Shown piece after piece: positions 33,929 through 43,227 of a stretch of 64,000 nt of DNA. Source of the DNA: Modicisalibacter ilicicola DSM 19980 (GTDB lineage: Bacteria > Pseudomonadota > Gammaproteobacteria > Pseudomonadales > Halomonadaceae); the NCBI RefSeq assembly GCF_900128925.1, contig NZ_FQUJ01000010.1, positions 62,001-126,000 on the forward strand, read 5' to 3'. The translations under genes and the position numbers were made by a program. The notes below the pieces were generated by a model, which saw only the letters and a list, made by a program, of their open reading frames with translations, did not search any database and had not been told where the DNA came from. Positions within the stretch are counted from its first letter, which is position 1, and each line of letters opens with the position of its first letter.

Positions 33929-34600
33929 ATGTACCATATCGCCCCCATGCCCGCGCCCCTCGACGAGCCCCTCAGGCAGCAGTTGCTGGGCTGCGAGACC
34001 GCCACCATCGGCCACTTCCGCGAGGTCGGCTTCATCGACCCGGCGATCCGCTCGGTGCTGGCGCAGACGCGCATCGCCGGCACCGCCGTCACCCTCTCGC
34101 TGCCGCACACCGACGGTACCCTGCTCAATCATGCCATGCGCCTGGTGCGCCCCGGCGATGTGCTGGTCATCGACCGTCAGGGCGACGAGCGCCATGCCTG
34201 CTGGGGCGGGGTGATGACCCAGGTGGCCAAGGGCCTCGGCGTAGCCGGGGTGATCATCGACGGCGTGGCCACCGATGCGGCAACGATCCGGGAGCAGGGT
34301 TTCCCGGTGTGGAGCCGAGGGGTGGCGGCGCTGACCACCAAGCTGGCAGGAATCGGAGGCGCCCTCAACGTGCCGATCAGCGTCGGCGGCCTGGTGGTCC
34401 AGCCAGGCGATGCCATTCTCGCGGATGAAAGCGGCGTGCTGGTGCTGCCACCGGAAGACGTCGCCGCGACGGCGTCACATGCCATTCATCTGCAGCATCA
34501 AGAAGAGGAAATCCTTGCCCGGGTCGCGGCCGGGGAGCTACTCCCCGACATCAGCGGCGCCACGGCGCTGGTCGAGCGCATCAATCAATCGGCGTCTTGA
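33929..34600 (+). CDS. RraA family protein (possible 4-hydroxy-4-methyl-2-oxoglutarate aldolase)
   Basis: Member of the RraA/HMG-CHA aldolase fold, 223 residues, transcribed with TRAP operon 2. It shows WGGVMTQVAKGLGVAGVIID near residue 92, then GFPVWSRG with the conserved arginine, and SVGGLVVQPGDAILADESGV, the metal and substrate loop with its aspartate. Family members either cleave 4-hydroxy-4-methyl-2-oxoglutarate or related keto acids with Mg2+, or inhibit RNase E. Next to an uptake system the aldolase role is more likely. ATG 33929 was chosen with CCCGGAGCCTCTC upstream; earlier in-frame starts overlap dctM. Confidence 0.82.
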   Translation: MYHIAPMPAPLDEPLRQQLLGCETATIGHFREVGFIDPAIRSVLAQTRIAGTAVTLSLPHTDGTLLNHAMRLVRPGDVLVIDRQGDERHACWGGVMTQVAKGLGVAGVIIDGVATDAATIREQGFPVWSRGVAALTTKLAGIGGALNVPISVGGLVVQPGDAILADESGVLVLPPEDVAATASHAIHLQHQEEEILARVAAGELLPDISGATALVERINQSAS

Positions 34601-34607
34601 GCGATCG

Positions 34608-35945
34608 TCAATCCGCCTTCAAGCGTCCGCCCATCTCTTGGGCCAGGTCCACCGCGTAGTGATCGGTCATGCCGCCGATGAAGTCGAGCATGCGCCGGTA
34701 GCTGTCGTAAAGGCTCCAGGACGAACGCGGCGTGTTCTCGCCGATCAGCGCCAGCACGCGCTGATGCTTGAAGGTGGAATGGCCATGGTAGTGCAGTTCG
34801 TGGGCCGCGCCGATGAAGGCTTCGAGCAGGATGCCCAGGGTCGTGTAGGCACCGATCTCCAGCTTGGCCTTGCGCTCGTTCTGGAAGATGCGCTCCCGGG
34901 CCAGTTGCTTGGCCGCCGAGACCCCCCAGCCCAGGTCGGGATGACACAGCTCGAGGAGATCGCCCTGCAGCGCGCCGTTAAGCAGCGCCTGCTCGTGCTG
35001 CACGAATACCGCCCCCACATCGTTGACCGCCCGCTCCATGGCCGCCCCGCGCAGCGCGGCGATACGCCGGCGCTGGGACACCCCTTCACGCTGCATCTCG
35101 GGATACTCCGCAGGCTCGCCGCCGGCGATCTGGGTGAGCACATCGGCCACCTCGTCGAAGCGCAGGATGCCCATCTCCAGGCCGTCCTCGAGATCCAGCA
35201 GGGCATAGCAGATGTCGTCGGCGGCCTCGACCAGGTAGGCCAGCGGGTGCCGACACCAGATCCAGTCGCCCCGCGACTTGAGGCCCAGTTGCCCGGTCAC
35301 CTCGGCCAGCAGGTGCGTCTCGGACTGGTAGCAGCCGAACTTGCCCGCCTTGCCGCCGTGCTCCACGGTCCAGGGGTACTTGAGCAGCGTGCCCAGGGTC
35401 GCCGCGGTCAGCCGCATGCCGCCCTTGAACTGGTTGTATTCGATCTGGGTGACGACCCGAAAGCCCTGGGCGTTGCCCTCGTAGGTCAGCAGATCGGCCC
35501 GTTCGGTGTCCGAGAGCCCTTCGAGCAGGCCGCTGCCATTGTTCTCGGCGCGCTTGAACCAGTCGCGGATGGCGTATTCACCGGCATGGCCGAAGGGCGG
35601 ATTGCCGATGTCATGACCCAGGCACGCCGCCTGCACGATCACCCCCATGTCCGCCGGAGTGATCCACTTGGGCAGGCGTTCACGCAGCCCCTCGCCGACG
35701 ATCATGCCCAGGCTGCGCCCCACGCAGCCCACCTCCAGCGAATGGGTCAACCGGGTGTGGATATGGTCGTTGTCGGTCAGCGGATGGACCTGGGTCTTGC
35801 GCCCCAGGCGACGAAACGACCCGGCGAAGACGATGCGGTCGTGGTCCTTGTGGAACGGGCTGCGACCGATCTCGTCCCGGGATTCGCGGGGCTTGTCGTT
35901 GAGCCGGTGCGGATCGAGCAGGCGTTCCCAGTGCATCTGCGTCAT
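34608..35945 (-). CDS. dgt: dGTP triphosphohydrolase, Dgt-like
   Basis: HD-superfamily enzyme that hydrolyses dNTPs, with dGTP as the classic substrate, to nucleoside and triphosphate. The 445 residues begin with [10 protein letters not shown] and contain the histidine metal ligand in [10 protein letters not shown] and the HD pair in [17 protein letters not shown] near residue 120, followed by [17 protein letters not shown], which is typical of the longer Dgt group. ATG 35945 was chosen because GAGGATGCCGC precedes it; a longer start at 36017 exists. It is convergent with the RraA gene (7-base gap). It may help limit dGTP or act against invading DNA. Confidence 0.9.
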   Translation of the reverse strand: MTQMHWERLLDPHRLNDKPRESRDEIGRSPFHKDHDRIVFAGSFRRLGRKTQVHPLTDNDHIHTRLTHSLEVGCVGRSLGMIVGEGLRERLPKWITPADMGVIVQAACLGHDIGNPPFGHAGEYAIRDWFKRAENNGSGLLEGLSDTERADLLTYEGNAQGFRVVTQIEYNQFKGGMRLTAATLGTLLKYPWTVEHGGKAGKFGCYQSETHLLAEVTGQLGLKSRGDWIWCRHPLAYLVEAADDICYALLDLEDGLEMGILRFDEVADVLTQIAGGEPAEYPEMQREGVSQRRRIAALRGAAMERAVNDVGAVFVQHEQALLNGALQGDLLELCHPDLGWGVSAAKQLARERIFQNERKAKLEIGAYTTLGILLEAFIGAAHELHYHGHSTFKHQRVLALIGENTPRSSWSLYDSYRRMLDFIGGMTDHYAVDLAQEMGGRLKAD

Positions 35946-36589
35946 GCGGCATCCTCGAGGTCGTGGCGCAGCAGCGCGGTGGTGGCAATCAGGGCATTCT
36001 ACGTGATTCACCGGCAATGCCCAGAATGCGTGCGCAACAACGCCACTCCATCCTTTGAAAAGACAAAATAGAAATGAATGAACTCTTCAATAAGTCACAA
36101 CTTCCAATACCCGCTTGATCGACTCCCATCGGAACCCGCTTGACCGGGACTTTTTCCCCCTCCACCACGTCAGCCATTTCAGACACTTCATGTAAGACAT
36201 TGACTACATTTTGGTGTAGGAAATTGCCCCACCACCTTTCATTAAATAAATCCGCAAAAATGCACTGAAATTTTTTATTTTTAAAATCAATCGCCTATAA
36301 AAACAAGATCACAAAATATTCTCCGTGACCATCAAATACCCCGCCTAGGAGATCACTTTCCTAATTTCAAAAACGATGATATTTATCCGCCAGCGAGAAA
36401 CGGTATAGTCATACGGCAAAATAATTATTTTTTTATCAGGTTAGTTAAAAAAAACTACCAGAACCTTCTCCTGTCAGCCCGAAAAAGGTTCTGTAGAAAG
36501 CATTAACGCTCGCCTCTGGCCAATCTTTTCGCTTACTTCCGTGACGCCTGTCCAGATGGGTGTCGGCATGCATCGATAGGGATTCTTAA
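35946..36589. other. AT-rich 0.64 kb gap upstream of the T6SS operon
   Basis: Between dgt and tssB. From about 36050 the composition drops sharply from the roughly 65 percent GC around it to mostly A and T, with runs such as ATTTTTTATTTTTAAAAT near 36270. This suggests either a silencer-binding leader (H-NS/MvaT-like) or a boundary of acquired DNA. A 9-base inverted repeat lies at 36459-36493. GGTTAGTT-AAAAAA-AACTACC near 36438-36459 is an imperfect inverted repeat. No convincing gene or sigma-54 site was found. The ribosome site AGGGA precedes tssB. Confidence 0.6.
36459..36493 (+). promoter_or_regulatory. Inverted repeat in the T6SS leader
   Basis: CAGAACCTT at 36459-36467 and AAGGTTCTG at 36485-36493 are perfectly complementary across a 17-base loop, ending 96 bases before tssB. 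It may be a 5' leader hairpin or an operator for the T6SS operon. It is not followed by a T-tract, so it is not a classical terminator. Confidence 0.5.
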
Positions 36590-37096
36590 ATGGCAAAAGA
36601 CGCAACAGTCGCTCCCCGGGAGCGCATCAACATCAAGTACGTGCCGGCGACCGGCGATCAACAGGCGGAAACCGAACTACCTCTGAAACTGCTGGTGGTA
36701 GGCGATTTCAAGGGCAGTGAAGAGCCGACGCCCATCGAGGAGCGCGAAGCGGTCTCGATCGACAAGAACAACTTCCACTCGGTGATGCGCGAGGCCGGGC
36801 TTTCCTTGAAGGCCAGCGTACCCAACCGCCTGGATGACAGCGACGCCTCCAGCGACATCGCACTGGAGCTCGAATTCAAGTCACTCAGCGATTTCGAGCC
36901 CGATAGCGTGGCCCGACAGGTACCGGAACTACGCAAGCTGGTCGAGTTGCGCGAGGCACTGGTGGCGCTCAAGGGGCCACTCGGCAACGTCCCGGCCTTT
37001 CGCGAGCGGCTACAGAAGCTGATCGAGAGCGAAGACGCCCGTAGCCAGTTGCTGAGCGAGCTCGAACACCTCGACAAGTCCGACAATCGCACCTGA
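36590..37096 (+). CDS. tssB: T6SS contractile sheath small subunit
   Basis: TssB (VipA) forms the contractile sheath with TssC. The 168-residue product has the N-terminal TssB block IKYVPATGDQQAETELPLKL, the strand LLVVGDFKG, and VSIDKNNFHSVMREAGLSL, with a helical C-terminal part ending in SQLLSELEHL. It opens the T6SS operon, so upstream regulation sets expression of all sheath and baseplate genes. tssC follows after 38 bases. Confidence 0.95.
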   Translation: MAKDATVAPRERINIKYVPATGDQQAETELPLKLLVVGDFKGSEEPTPIEEREAVSIDKNNFHSVMREAGLSLKASVPNRLDDSDASSDIALELEFKSLSDFEPDSVARQVPELRKLVELREALVALKGPLGNVPAFRERLQKLIESEDARSQLLSELEHLDKSDNRT

Positions 37097-37134
37097 ATTA
37101 CCGACCAAGACGCATCAAAATCGAGAGACAGCGC

Positions 37135-38616
37135 ATGACCGACACGCTACAAGAACGCAGCCAATCCAGTGAAACAGTAGAAGAGCTGTCACTGCTGGAC
37201 CAGGTAATGGCCCAGACGCGCATCGCGCCGAACGAAGAGGGCTACGATGTCGCCAAGCAGGGTGTTGCCGCCTTCATCAGCGAGCTCCTCAAGGGCGCTC
37301 AGGATTCTCCCAATGTCAACAAGGCCGTGGTCGATCGCATGATCGTCGAGCTCGATCGCAAGATCGGCGCCCAGGTGGACTCCATCCTGCACGACCAGCA
37401 ATTCCAGAAGCTGGAATCTTCCTGGCGAGGGCTGAAGCTGCTGGTCGAACGCACCAACTTTCGCGAAAACATCAAGCTCGACCTGCTGCACGCCACCAAG
37501 CAGGAGTTGCTCGAAGACTTCGAGTTCGCCCCGGACCTCAGCCTGAGCGGTCTCTACAAGCATACCTACTCTGCCGGTTACGGTCAGTTCGGCGGGGAAC
37601 CGATCGGCGGCATCATCGCCAACTACGATTTCTCGCCGTCGACGCCAGACATGAAGCTCCTGCAGTATTCGGCAGCCGTCGGCGCCATGGCGCACGCACC
37701 TTTTCTGTCCTCGGTGGCCCCCTCGTTCTTCGGTGTCGACAGCTTTCAGGAACTGCCCAACATCAAGGATTTCAAGGCCATATTCGAAGGGCCCAAGTAT
37801 GCCCGCTGGCGCAGCCTGCGCGAATCCGAGGATGCCCGCTACCTGGGACTGACTGCGCCGCGCTTCCTGCTACGCATGCCCTACGATCCGGTCGAAAACC
37901 CGGTCAAGAGCTTCAACTACCGGGAGAGCGTCAACGAGAGCCATGATCACTATCTGTGGGGCAACACCGCGTACCTGCTCGCCGAACGCCTGACCGACAG
38001 CTTCGCCAAGTATCGCTGGTGCCCCAATATCATCGGACCGCAGAGCGGCGGTGCGGTGGAAAACCTGCCGGTACATACCTATGAAGCGCTGGGCCAGGTG
38101 CAGGCCAAGATACCCACCGAAGTGCTGATCACCGACCGGCGTGAGTTCGAGATGGCCGAAGAGGGGTTCATCTCGTTGACCATGCGCAAGGGCAGCGACA
38201 ACGCCGCCTTCTTCTCCGCCAACTCGGTCCAGAAGCCGAAGAAATTCTCCAATACCCCGGAAGGGCGACACGCCGAGACCAACTTCAAGCTCGGCACCCA
38301 GTTGCCCTACATGTTCATCATCAATCGCCTGGCACACTACATCAAGGTGTTGCAACGCGAGCAGATCGGCTCCTGGAAGGAACGCCAGGATCTGGAACGC
38401 GAGCTCAACGCCTGGATTCGCCAGTACGTGGCCGACCAGGAAAATCCACCGGCAGAGGTGCGCAGCCGTCGGCCACTGCGCGCCGCGTCGATCCAGGTCT
38501 CCGATGTGGACGGCGACCCGGGCTGGTACCAGGTGACGATGGCGGTGCGTCCGCACTTCAAGTACATGGGTGCCAACTTCGAGCTATCGCTGGTCGGCCG
38601 ACTCGACAAGGAGTGA
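37135..38616 (+). CDS. tssC: T6SS contractile sheath large subunit
   Basis: TssC (VipB) stacks with TssB into the tail sheath that contracts to drive the Hcp tube and VgrG tip. The 493-residue length is typical. Signature parts are DSILHDQQFQKLESSWRGLK near residue 82, YSAGYGQFGGEPIGGIIANY near residue 147, and NYRESVNESHDHYLWGNTA. A TssC-like C-terminus includes WYQVTMAVRPHFKYMGANFE. Spacing to tssE is 26 bases, measured to the chosen start. Confidence 0.96.
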   Translation: MTDTLQERSQSSETVEELSLLDQVMAQTRIAPNEEGYDVAKQGVAAFISELLKGAQDSPNVNKAVVDRMIVELDRKIGAQVDSILHDQQFQKLESSWRGLKLLVERTNFRENIKLDLLHATKQELLEDFEFAPDLSLSGLYKHTYSAGYGQFGGEPIGGIIANYDFSPSTPDMKLLQYSAAVGAMAHAPFLSSVAPSFFGVDSFQELPNIKDFKAIFEGPKYARWRSLRESEDARYLGLTAPRFLLRMPYDPVENPVKSFNYRESVNESHDHYLWGNTAYLLAERLTDSFAKYRWCPNIIGPQSGGAVENLPVHTYEALGQVQAKIPTEVLITDRREFEMAEEGFISLTMRKGSDNAAFFSANSVQKPKKFSNTPEGRHAETNFKLGTQLPYMFIINRLAHYIKVLQREQIGSWKERQDLERELNAWIRQYVADQENPPAEVRSRRPLRAASIQVSDVDGDPGWYQVTMAVRPHFKYMGANFELSLVGRLDKE

Positions 38617-38642
38617 GCTGAAGCGTGAGAAGAGCAGCGGAT

Positions 38643-39074
38643 ATGCGTGATCACCACGGAAAATTGACCGGCAGCCGATTGTTCGAACGCCTGGCCATGC
38701 CCGAGCGTGATGCGCCGATGGACCACGACGGACCGACCTTTGCCATCCTGGATTCCATCAAGCGCCATCTCGTCGATCTGCTCAACAGCCACCCGGGGCA
38801 CAGCGAGAGTGCCCCGGAGCTGGGACTGCTCGATTTCAACGATGCCACCGCCGGCGTGCTCGATCTGGAGCTCAACATCCGGCACGCCATCCGGCGGTGC
38901 ATCGAACGCTTCGAGCCCCGTATCAGCCAGGTGGCGGTCGAATCGCAGCCCCATGACGGCGATCCCCTGCAGTTGCGCTTCCAGGTCCAGGCCGAGCTTG
39001 CGCTGGGCCGAGAGAGTACCAGAACCACCATCGACCTGCTGTTGAACGACAAACGCTATCAGTGCCTTGACTGA
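38643..39074 (+). CDS. tssE: T6SS baseplate subunit TssE (gp25-like)
   Basis: Phage gp25-like baseplate wedge component that starts sheath polymerisation, 143 residues. It shows GSRLFERLAMPE, SIKRHLVDLLNSHPGHSESA, a cluster PELGLLDFNDATAG, the typical NIRHAIRRCIERFEPRISQV helix, and a C-terminal FQVQAELALG. The start is uncertain: ATG 38643 or GTG 38625, the latter preceded by GGAGTGAGC. It follows tssC and precedes tssF, giving the usual tssBC-tssEFG order; hcp is not between tssC and tssE. Confidence 0.88.
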   Translation: MRDHHGKLTGSRLFERLAMPERDAPMDHDGPTFAILDSIKRHLVDLLNSHPGHSESAPELGLLDFNDATAGVLDLELNIRHAIRRCIERFEPRISQVAVESQPHDGDPLQLRFQVQAELALGRESTRTTIDLLLNDKRYQCLD

Positions 39075-39112
39075 AGGGGTGTTGCCTTGCCGTATCCGAA
39101 TACGAGGCCCGA

Positions 39113-40876
39113 ATGCTGAACCGCTACTTCCGGGCAGAGCTCAATTTCCTCAAACGCCAGGGGCGGGAGTTTGCCGAGGGCAATCCGGGCCTGAGCCGTT
39201 TCCTGTCGGAGCACGGCAGCGACCCGGACGTCGAGCGCCTGCTCGAGGGCTTCGCCTTTCTGACCGGTCGACTGCGCGAGAAGGTCGAGGACGAATTCCC
39301 CGAGCTCACCCACTCGCTGATCACCATGCTCTGGCCCAACTACCTGCGCCCGGTTCCCAGCATGACCGTGGTACAGTTCACGCCCAAGTGGAACACCCTG
39401 AGCGTCGCGCAGACCATCCCCCGCGGCACCTCCCTTGGCAGCAAGACGGTGGATGGCACCACCTGCTGCTTTCGTACCTGTCACACCGTAACGGCGCATC
39501 CGCTGGCCCATGCCGGTGTCGATGCACAGCACTCGCGGGAATCCTCCATCGTCGAGCTTGCCTTGACCGTGCACAGCGACCAAGCCCTCGACACGCTGGG
39601 CATCGACGATCTGCGCCTGCATCTGGGCGGGGACGACTACACGGCGCGCACCCTGTACCTATGGCTCAACCATTACCTGGCCGGCATCGAACTCGAGATC
39701 GACGGCCATCGCGAACGACTTCCTGGAGAGAGCCTGCGCCCGGTCGGTTTCGCCGAGAACGAGAGTCTGCTGCCCTATCCGCGCAACACCTACCAGGGCT
39801 ATCGCATTCTTCAGGAATACCTGTGCTTCCCGCAGGCGTTCCTGTTCTTCGACATCGTCGCGCTGGGGAGTCGATTGCCCTCCCGCCCCGGCAGTCGCCT
39901 CACCCTGCGCTTCGTCTTCACCCGCACCTTGCCCGTGGATGCCCGTGTCCATGACGAGCATCTGGCATTGCACTGCACGCCGGCGATCAACCTGTTCGAG
40001 CACGATGCCGACCCCATCGATCTCGATGGCAAGCGCAGCGAATATCGTTTGCGGCCAAGCAGTCGTCATCCTGCACACTTCGAGGTATTCAGCGTCGACC
40101 ACGTATCAGGCTGGCTGGAGAGCGAGCCCGGAAAGATACGCGGCGAACCGCGCCACTACGTGCCTTTCGAGAGTTTTCAGCACCAGATCGAACGCGACCG
40201 CGGACGCAATGCACTGTATTACCGCGTGCGTGTGCACGACAGCCTGCGCAACGACGGTTTCGACCACGACATCGCTTTCGTGCGCGGCGACGAACGGGCC
40301 TGCCTGGGCCTGCGTGAAACCATTTCTCTGAGACTGACCTGCTCCAATCGCGAGCTACCCGAACGCCTGAGCGTCGGTGATATCTGTGTACCGGGTGAAG
40401 ACAGCCCGACCTTTGCCGACTTTCGCAATATCCTGCGACCGACACCCGCGCTGCGACCGACACTGGATGGCAGCCTGCTGTGGACGTTGATCTCCAACCT
40501 GTCGCTGAACTATCTGTCACTGCTCGACCGAGACGCCTTGTGTTCCGTATTGCGTGCCTACGACTTCCGGGCCCTGATGGATCGTCAGGCCGAGCGGGTC
40601 TCGCGGTTGCGCCTCGAGGGCATCCTGGCCATCGAGACGCAACCCATCGACCGCCTTCAGCGCGGGCTCCCGGTGCGTGGGCTGCGCTCATTCGTCACCC
40701 TCGACCAGGAGGCCTTCGGCGACGAAGGCAGTCTTTATCTATTCGGCAGTGTGCTGGCCCGCTTCTTTTCGTTGTACGCCAGCATCAATTCATTTCACGA
40801 GCTGCAAATCGTCAATCAACACAATCGCGAGCGCTATACATGGACCTCTCAGCCGGGCCAACAGCCCCTGATATAG
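39113..40876 (+). CDS. tssF: T6SS baseplate subunit TssF
   Basis: Large baseplate wedge protein, 587 residues, which with TssG and TssE forms the wedge that clamps onto VgrG and TssK. It shows YFRAELNFLKRQGREFAEGN near the start, SFVTLDQEAFGDEG near residue 520, and the TssF C-terminal FASLYASINSFHELQI-like segment (SLYASINSFHELQI). ATG 39113 follows a GAGGCCC region. Its end overlaps the tssG start by 37 bases. Confidence 0.93.
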   Translation: MLNRYFRAELNFLKRQGREFAEGNPGLSRFLSEHGSDPDVERLLEGFAFLTGRLREKVEDEFPELTHSLITMLWPNYLRPVPSMTVVQFTPKWNTLSVAQTIPRGTSLGSKTVDGTTCCFRTCHTVTAHPLAHAGVDAQHSRESSIVELALTVHSDQALDTLGIDDLRLHLGGDDYTARTLYLWLNHYLAGIELEIDGHRERLPGESLRPVGFAENESLLPYPRNTYQGYRILQEYLCFPQAFLFFDIVALGSRLPSRPGSRLTLRFVFTRTLPVDARVHDEHLALHCTPAINLFEHDADPIDLDGKRSEYRLRPSSRHPAHFEVFSVDHVSGWLESEPGKIRGEPRHYVPFESFQHQIERDRGRNALYYRVRVHDSLRNDGFDHDIAFVRGDERACLGLRETISLRLTCSNRELPERLSVGDICVPGEDSPTFADFRNILRPTPALRPTLDGSLLWTLISNLSLNYLSLLDRDALCSVLRAYDFRALMDRQAERVSRLRLEGILAIETQPIDRLQRGLPVRGLRSFVTLDQEAFGDEGSLYLFGSVLARFFSLYASINSFHELQIVNQHNRERYTWTSQPGQQPLI

Positions 40877-41847
40877 CGCTCGCCCCTCTGATCAAGGGAG
40901 CGCGACGCTACGACTTCTTCCAGTTGGTGGATTTGATCCACCGACATCATGACGACGACATCGAACGCGGCGATGTCGCCCTCGACCGGCGCATTCGTTT
41001 CCGAGCCTCGGCCTCCCTGGGCTTTCCCGGTAGCGACGTGACGGCGCTGAAGGCCGTGCGCTCAGGTGCCTACGAGATGGAAGTCAGTTTCCTTGGCCTG
41101 CAAGGCGCGCAATCGCCATTACCCGGCTACTACCTGGAGACCCTGGCCCATGAGGCAGCCCACGGCGAAGGCAACGGTGGCGACTTTCTCGATTTCTTCA
41201 ACCATCGCCTGCTCAACCTGCTATACCGGAGCTGGCGCAAGTATCGCCATTACATACGTCACCAGGATGGCGCTCGCGACGGCTTTTCCGCCAGCGTCTT
41301 CGCCCTCGTCGGTCTCGGCGACGCAGACCTGCGCGGCGAGACCGCGATCGACTGGAGCAAGATGCTGGCCTACGCCGGCCTGCTCGCCGGGCGTTCACGC
41401 TCGCCCCAGATCGTGGCAGGCATCATCGGGCACTGCTTCGACCTGTCGGAAGTCACCATCGAAGAATGGGTAAAGCGCTGGGTCGCCATTCCCCAGGATC
41501 AGCGCAGCAGCACAGGGCTGAGCAACATGATGCTGGGCAGCAATGTCGTCGCTGGCGAACACGTGGCCGATATCGGCGGCAAGTTCGCACTGTGTCTCGG
41601 CGGACTCACCCTGACACGCTTTCGTGACTTCCTGCCGGATGGTTGCGAGCACGCGCCGCTGCGCACCTTGGTCGATTTCGTTCTGCGCGAGCCACTGGCC
41701 TACGACCTGGAACTCGAACTACTGCCCAGCGAGATGCGCCCCTTGCGCCTGGGGGACGCCGACAGCTGCCAGCTCGGCTGGACCACCTTCGTCGCTCCCG
41801 GCGACACCCCGCGAAGGCAGCGGGTTCGCATTCAAATGACACGTTGA
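40840..41847 (+). CDS. tssG: T6SS baseplate subunit TssG
   Basis: Second wedge protein of the baseplate, 335 residues from ATG 40840. Signature parts: GARRYDFFQLVDLIHR near residue 20, EVSFLGLQGAQSPLPGYY near residue 77 (conserved in TssG), FLDFFNHRLLNLLYRSWRKY near residue 110, and LTRFRDFLPDG near the C-terminus. The start overlaps tssF; an upstream in-frame extension to 40480 lies in the tssF coding sequence and is not homologous. It works with TssE and TssF. Confidence 0.92.
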   Translation: MDLSAGPTAPDIALAPLIKGARRYDFFQLVDLIHRHHDDDIERGDVALDRRIRFRASASLGFPGSDVTALKAVRSGAYEMEVSFLGLQGAQSPLPGYYLETLAHEAAHGEGNGGDFLDFFNHRLLNLLYRSWRKYRHYIRHQDGARDGFSASVFALVGLGDADLRGETAIDWSKMLAYAGLLAGRSRSPQIVAGIIGHCFDLSEVTIEEWVKRWVAIPQDQRSSTGLSNMMLGSNVVAGEHVADIGGKFALCLGGLTLTRFRDFLPDGCEHAPLRTLVDFVLREPLAYDLELELLPSEMRPLRLGDADSCQLGWTTFVAPGDTPRRQRVRIQMTR

Positions 41848-41862
41848 TTCACAGGAACGCAC

Positions 41863-43227
41863 ATGCAGGGCACTCCCCCTCTGTATCACGCCATCACGCT
41901 GGTGGTGACCAACAGCGAACGCCTCGATGGCCGCTCGATGAGCAGTCACGTCTTCCATGCCGAAGGGGGCTTTATCGGCAGTGGTCGCGAAGACCACTGG
42001 CTGCTGCAGGATCGCCATGGCCAGATCCTCCCGGCGCATGCCGAAATCAGGCTGTTCGACGAGCGCTTCTGCCTGATCGATTGCAGCGGACAGACCTTCG
42101 TCAATCACGCCACTCTGCCCATCGGACAGAATCGTCAGGTCGCCCTGCGAGACGGCGACGAGCTGCTCATCGGCGACTACCGGTTGCGTGTGCACTATGG
42201 CGACCGACAGGCGGTGCAGCCCGGCTCCCAGCCTCTCGACACCTTGATCACCGAAGAGAACGAAATGCCCGAAGGTGCCGAACTGCCGGCCATGGAGATC
42301 GGGAAGCATCGGCACGACGACCCCCTGGATGCCCTGGACGACACCACGACCCATATCGTTTGCCGAGACCCCCTCGACGCACTCGCTCCGAGCGATGCTT
42401 CCACCAACGACGGCAATGCCCGGGCAGCGCTCGCCACCCGTTTTACGTCGAGCGCCATCCAGGGCGTCGGTGACGATCTTCGAGATCGGAGCCAGACCGC
42501 GATGCGCTTGCCGACAATCAGACGACACGAGGAACCCCCGATGGATGAAACAATTCTCAACGACCTGGAACGCTCCGTGGGCGAACAGCTGGAAGAACGC
42601 TGGCAGGACCCCACCACGACCGGGGCCAGCGTCACCAACCATGTCGGCACCGCACCACTACTGCGCGCCCTCGGCGGCAAACTCAGTTTCCGCGACAGCG
42701 AAGAACAGCACGCCTTCCTGGAAGAGGCGGGCCACACCCTGCGTGCCACCATCGAGGGTCTGCTGAGCCTGCACCGGGAGCAGGACAACAATCGCTACCC
42801 GTTGCGCGATCGCCATCTGCAGCCCATCGAGGACAACCCCCTGCGCCTTGATCAGGATTACGACGAGACGCTCAACACCCTGTTTTCGGCCCGGCGTAGC
42901 CCGGTTCATCTATCGGCCCCGGCAGCGATCGGCGAATGCCTCGAACACCAGCGCCAGCATCAGACAGCCATCGAGGAGGCCATTGGCCAGGCGCTTTCAT
43001 CGATCCTCGAAGCCTTTTCTCCCGATGCCCTGCTCAAGCGTTTTCACGCCTATCGCCGTAGTCAGCGAATCCAGCAGGACGAGAGCGGTTGGGCTTGGGA
43101 CATGTATTGCCACTACTACCAGGAGCTCGACTCGGGGCGCCAGCGCGGCTTCGAGAAACTGTTCTGGGAAGTCTTCGAGCAGGCTTACGACAGCTCCGTG
43201 CGGCGCCAGCAGCGGGAGAACGCGTGA
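41863..43227 (+). CDS. T6SS-associated FHA domain protein
   Basis: Forkhead-associated protein with phosphothreonine binding, 454 residues, in the position of V. cholerae VCA0112 (TagH/Fha-like). The FHA fold is at about residues 20-110: GGFIGSGREDHWLLQD with the conserved G-x-GR-E region, a HAEIRLFD segment with H, and SGQTFVNHATLPIGQN. The rest is a TagH/ImpI-type C-terminal region, with EVFEQAYDSSVRRQQ at the end. No Thr kinase or phosphatase (PpkA/PppA) is in the window. It may control assembly by binding a phosphorylated partner. Its stop overlaps the tssJ start. Confidence 0.85.
   Translation: MQGTPPLYHAITLVVTNSERLDGRSMSSHVFHAEGGFIGSGREDHWLLQDRHGQILPAHAEIRLFDERFCLIDCSGQTFVNHATLPIGQNRQVALRDGDELLIGDYRLRVHYGDRQAVQPGSQPLDTLITEENEMPEGAELPAMEIGKHRHDDPLDALDDTTTHIVCRDPLDALAPSDASTNDGNARAALATRFTSSAIQGVGDDLRDRSQTAMRLPTIRRHEEPPMDETILNDLERSVGEQLEERWQDPTTTGASVTNHVGTAPLLRALGGKLSFRDSEEQHAFLEEAGHTLRATIEGLLSLHREQDNNRYPLRDRHLQPIEDNPLRLDQDYDETLNTLFSARRSPVHLSAPAAIGECLEHQRQHQTAIEEAIGQALSSILEAFSPDALLKRFHAYRRSQRIQQDESGWAWDMYCHYYQELDSGRQRGFEKLFWEVFEQAYDSSVRRQQRENA

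Noticed and set aside
35989-36186. Minus-strand frame of 65 codons in the AT-rich gap
   Set aside because: No homology, no ribosome site, and it spans a composition boundary.
36438-36459. A-tract near-palindrome taken as a terminator for dgt or the T6SS
   Set aside because: dgt ends at 34608 on the other strand, and no transcript on the plus strand ends here; it is kept only as a leader feature.
36517-36532. Possible sigma-54 (-24/-12) site TGGCC...CGC ahead of tssB
   Set aside because: The GG and GC elements are separated by 11 bases rather than the required 10, and the -24 element does not match well.
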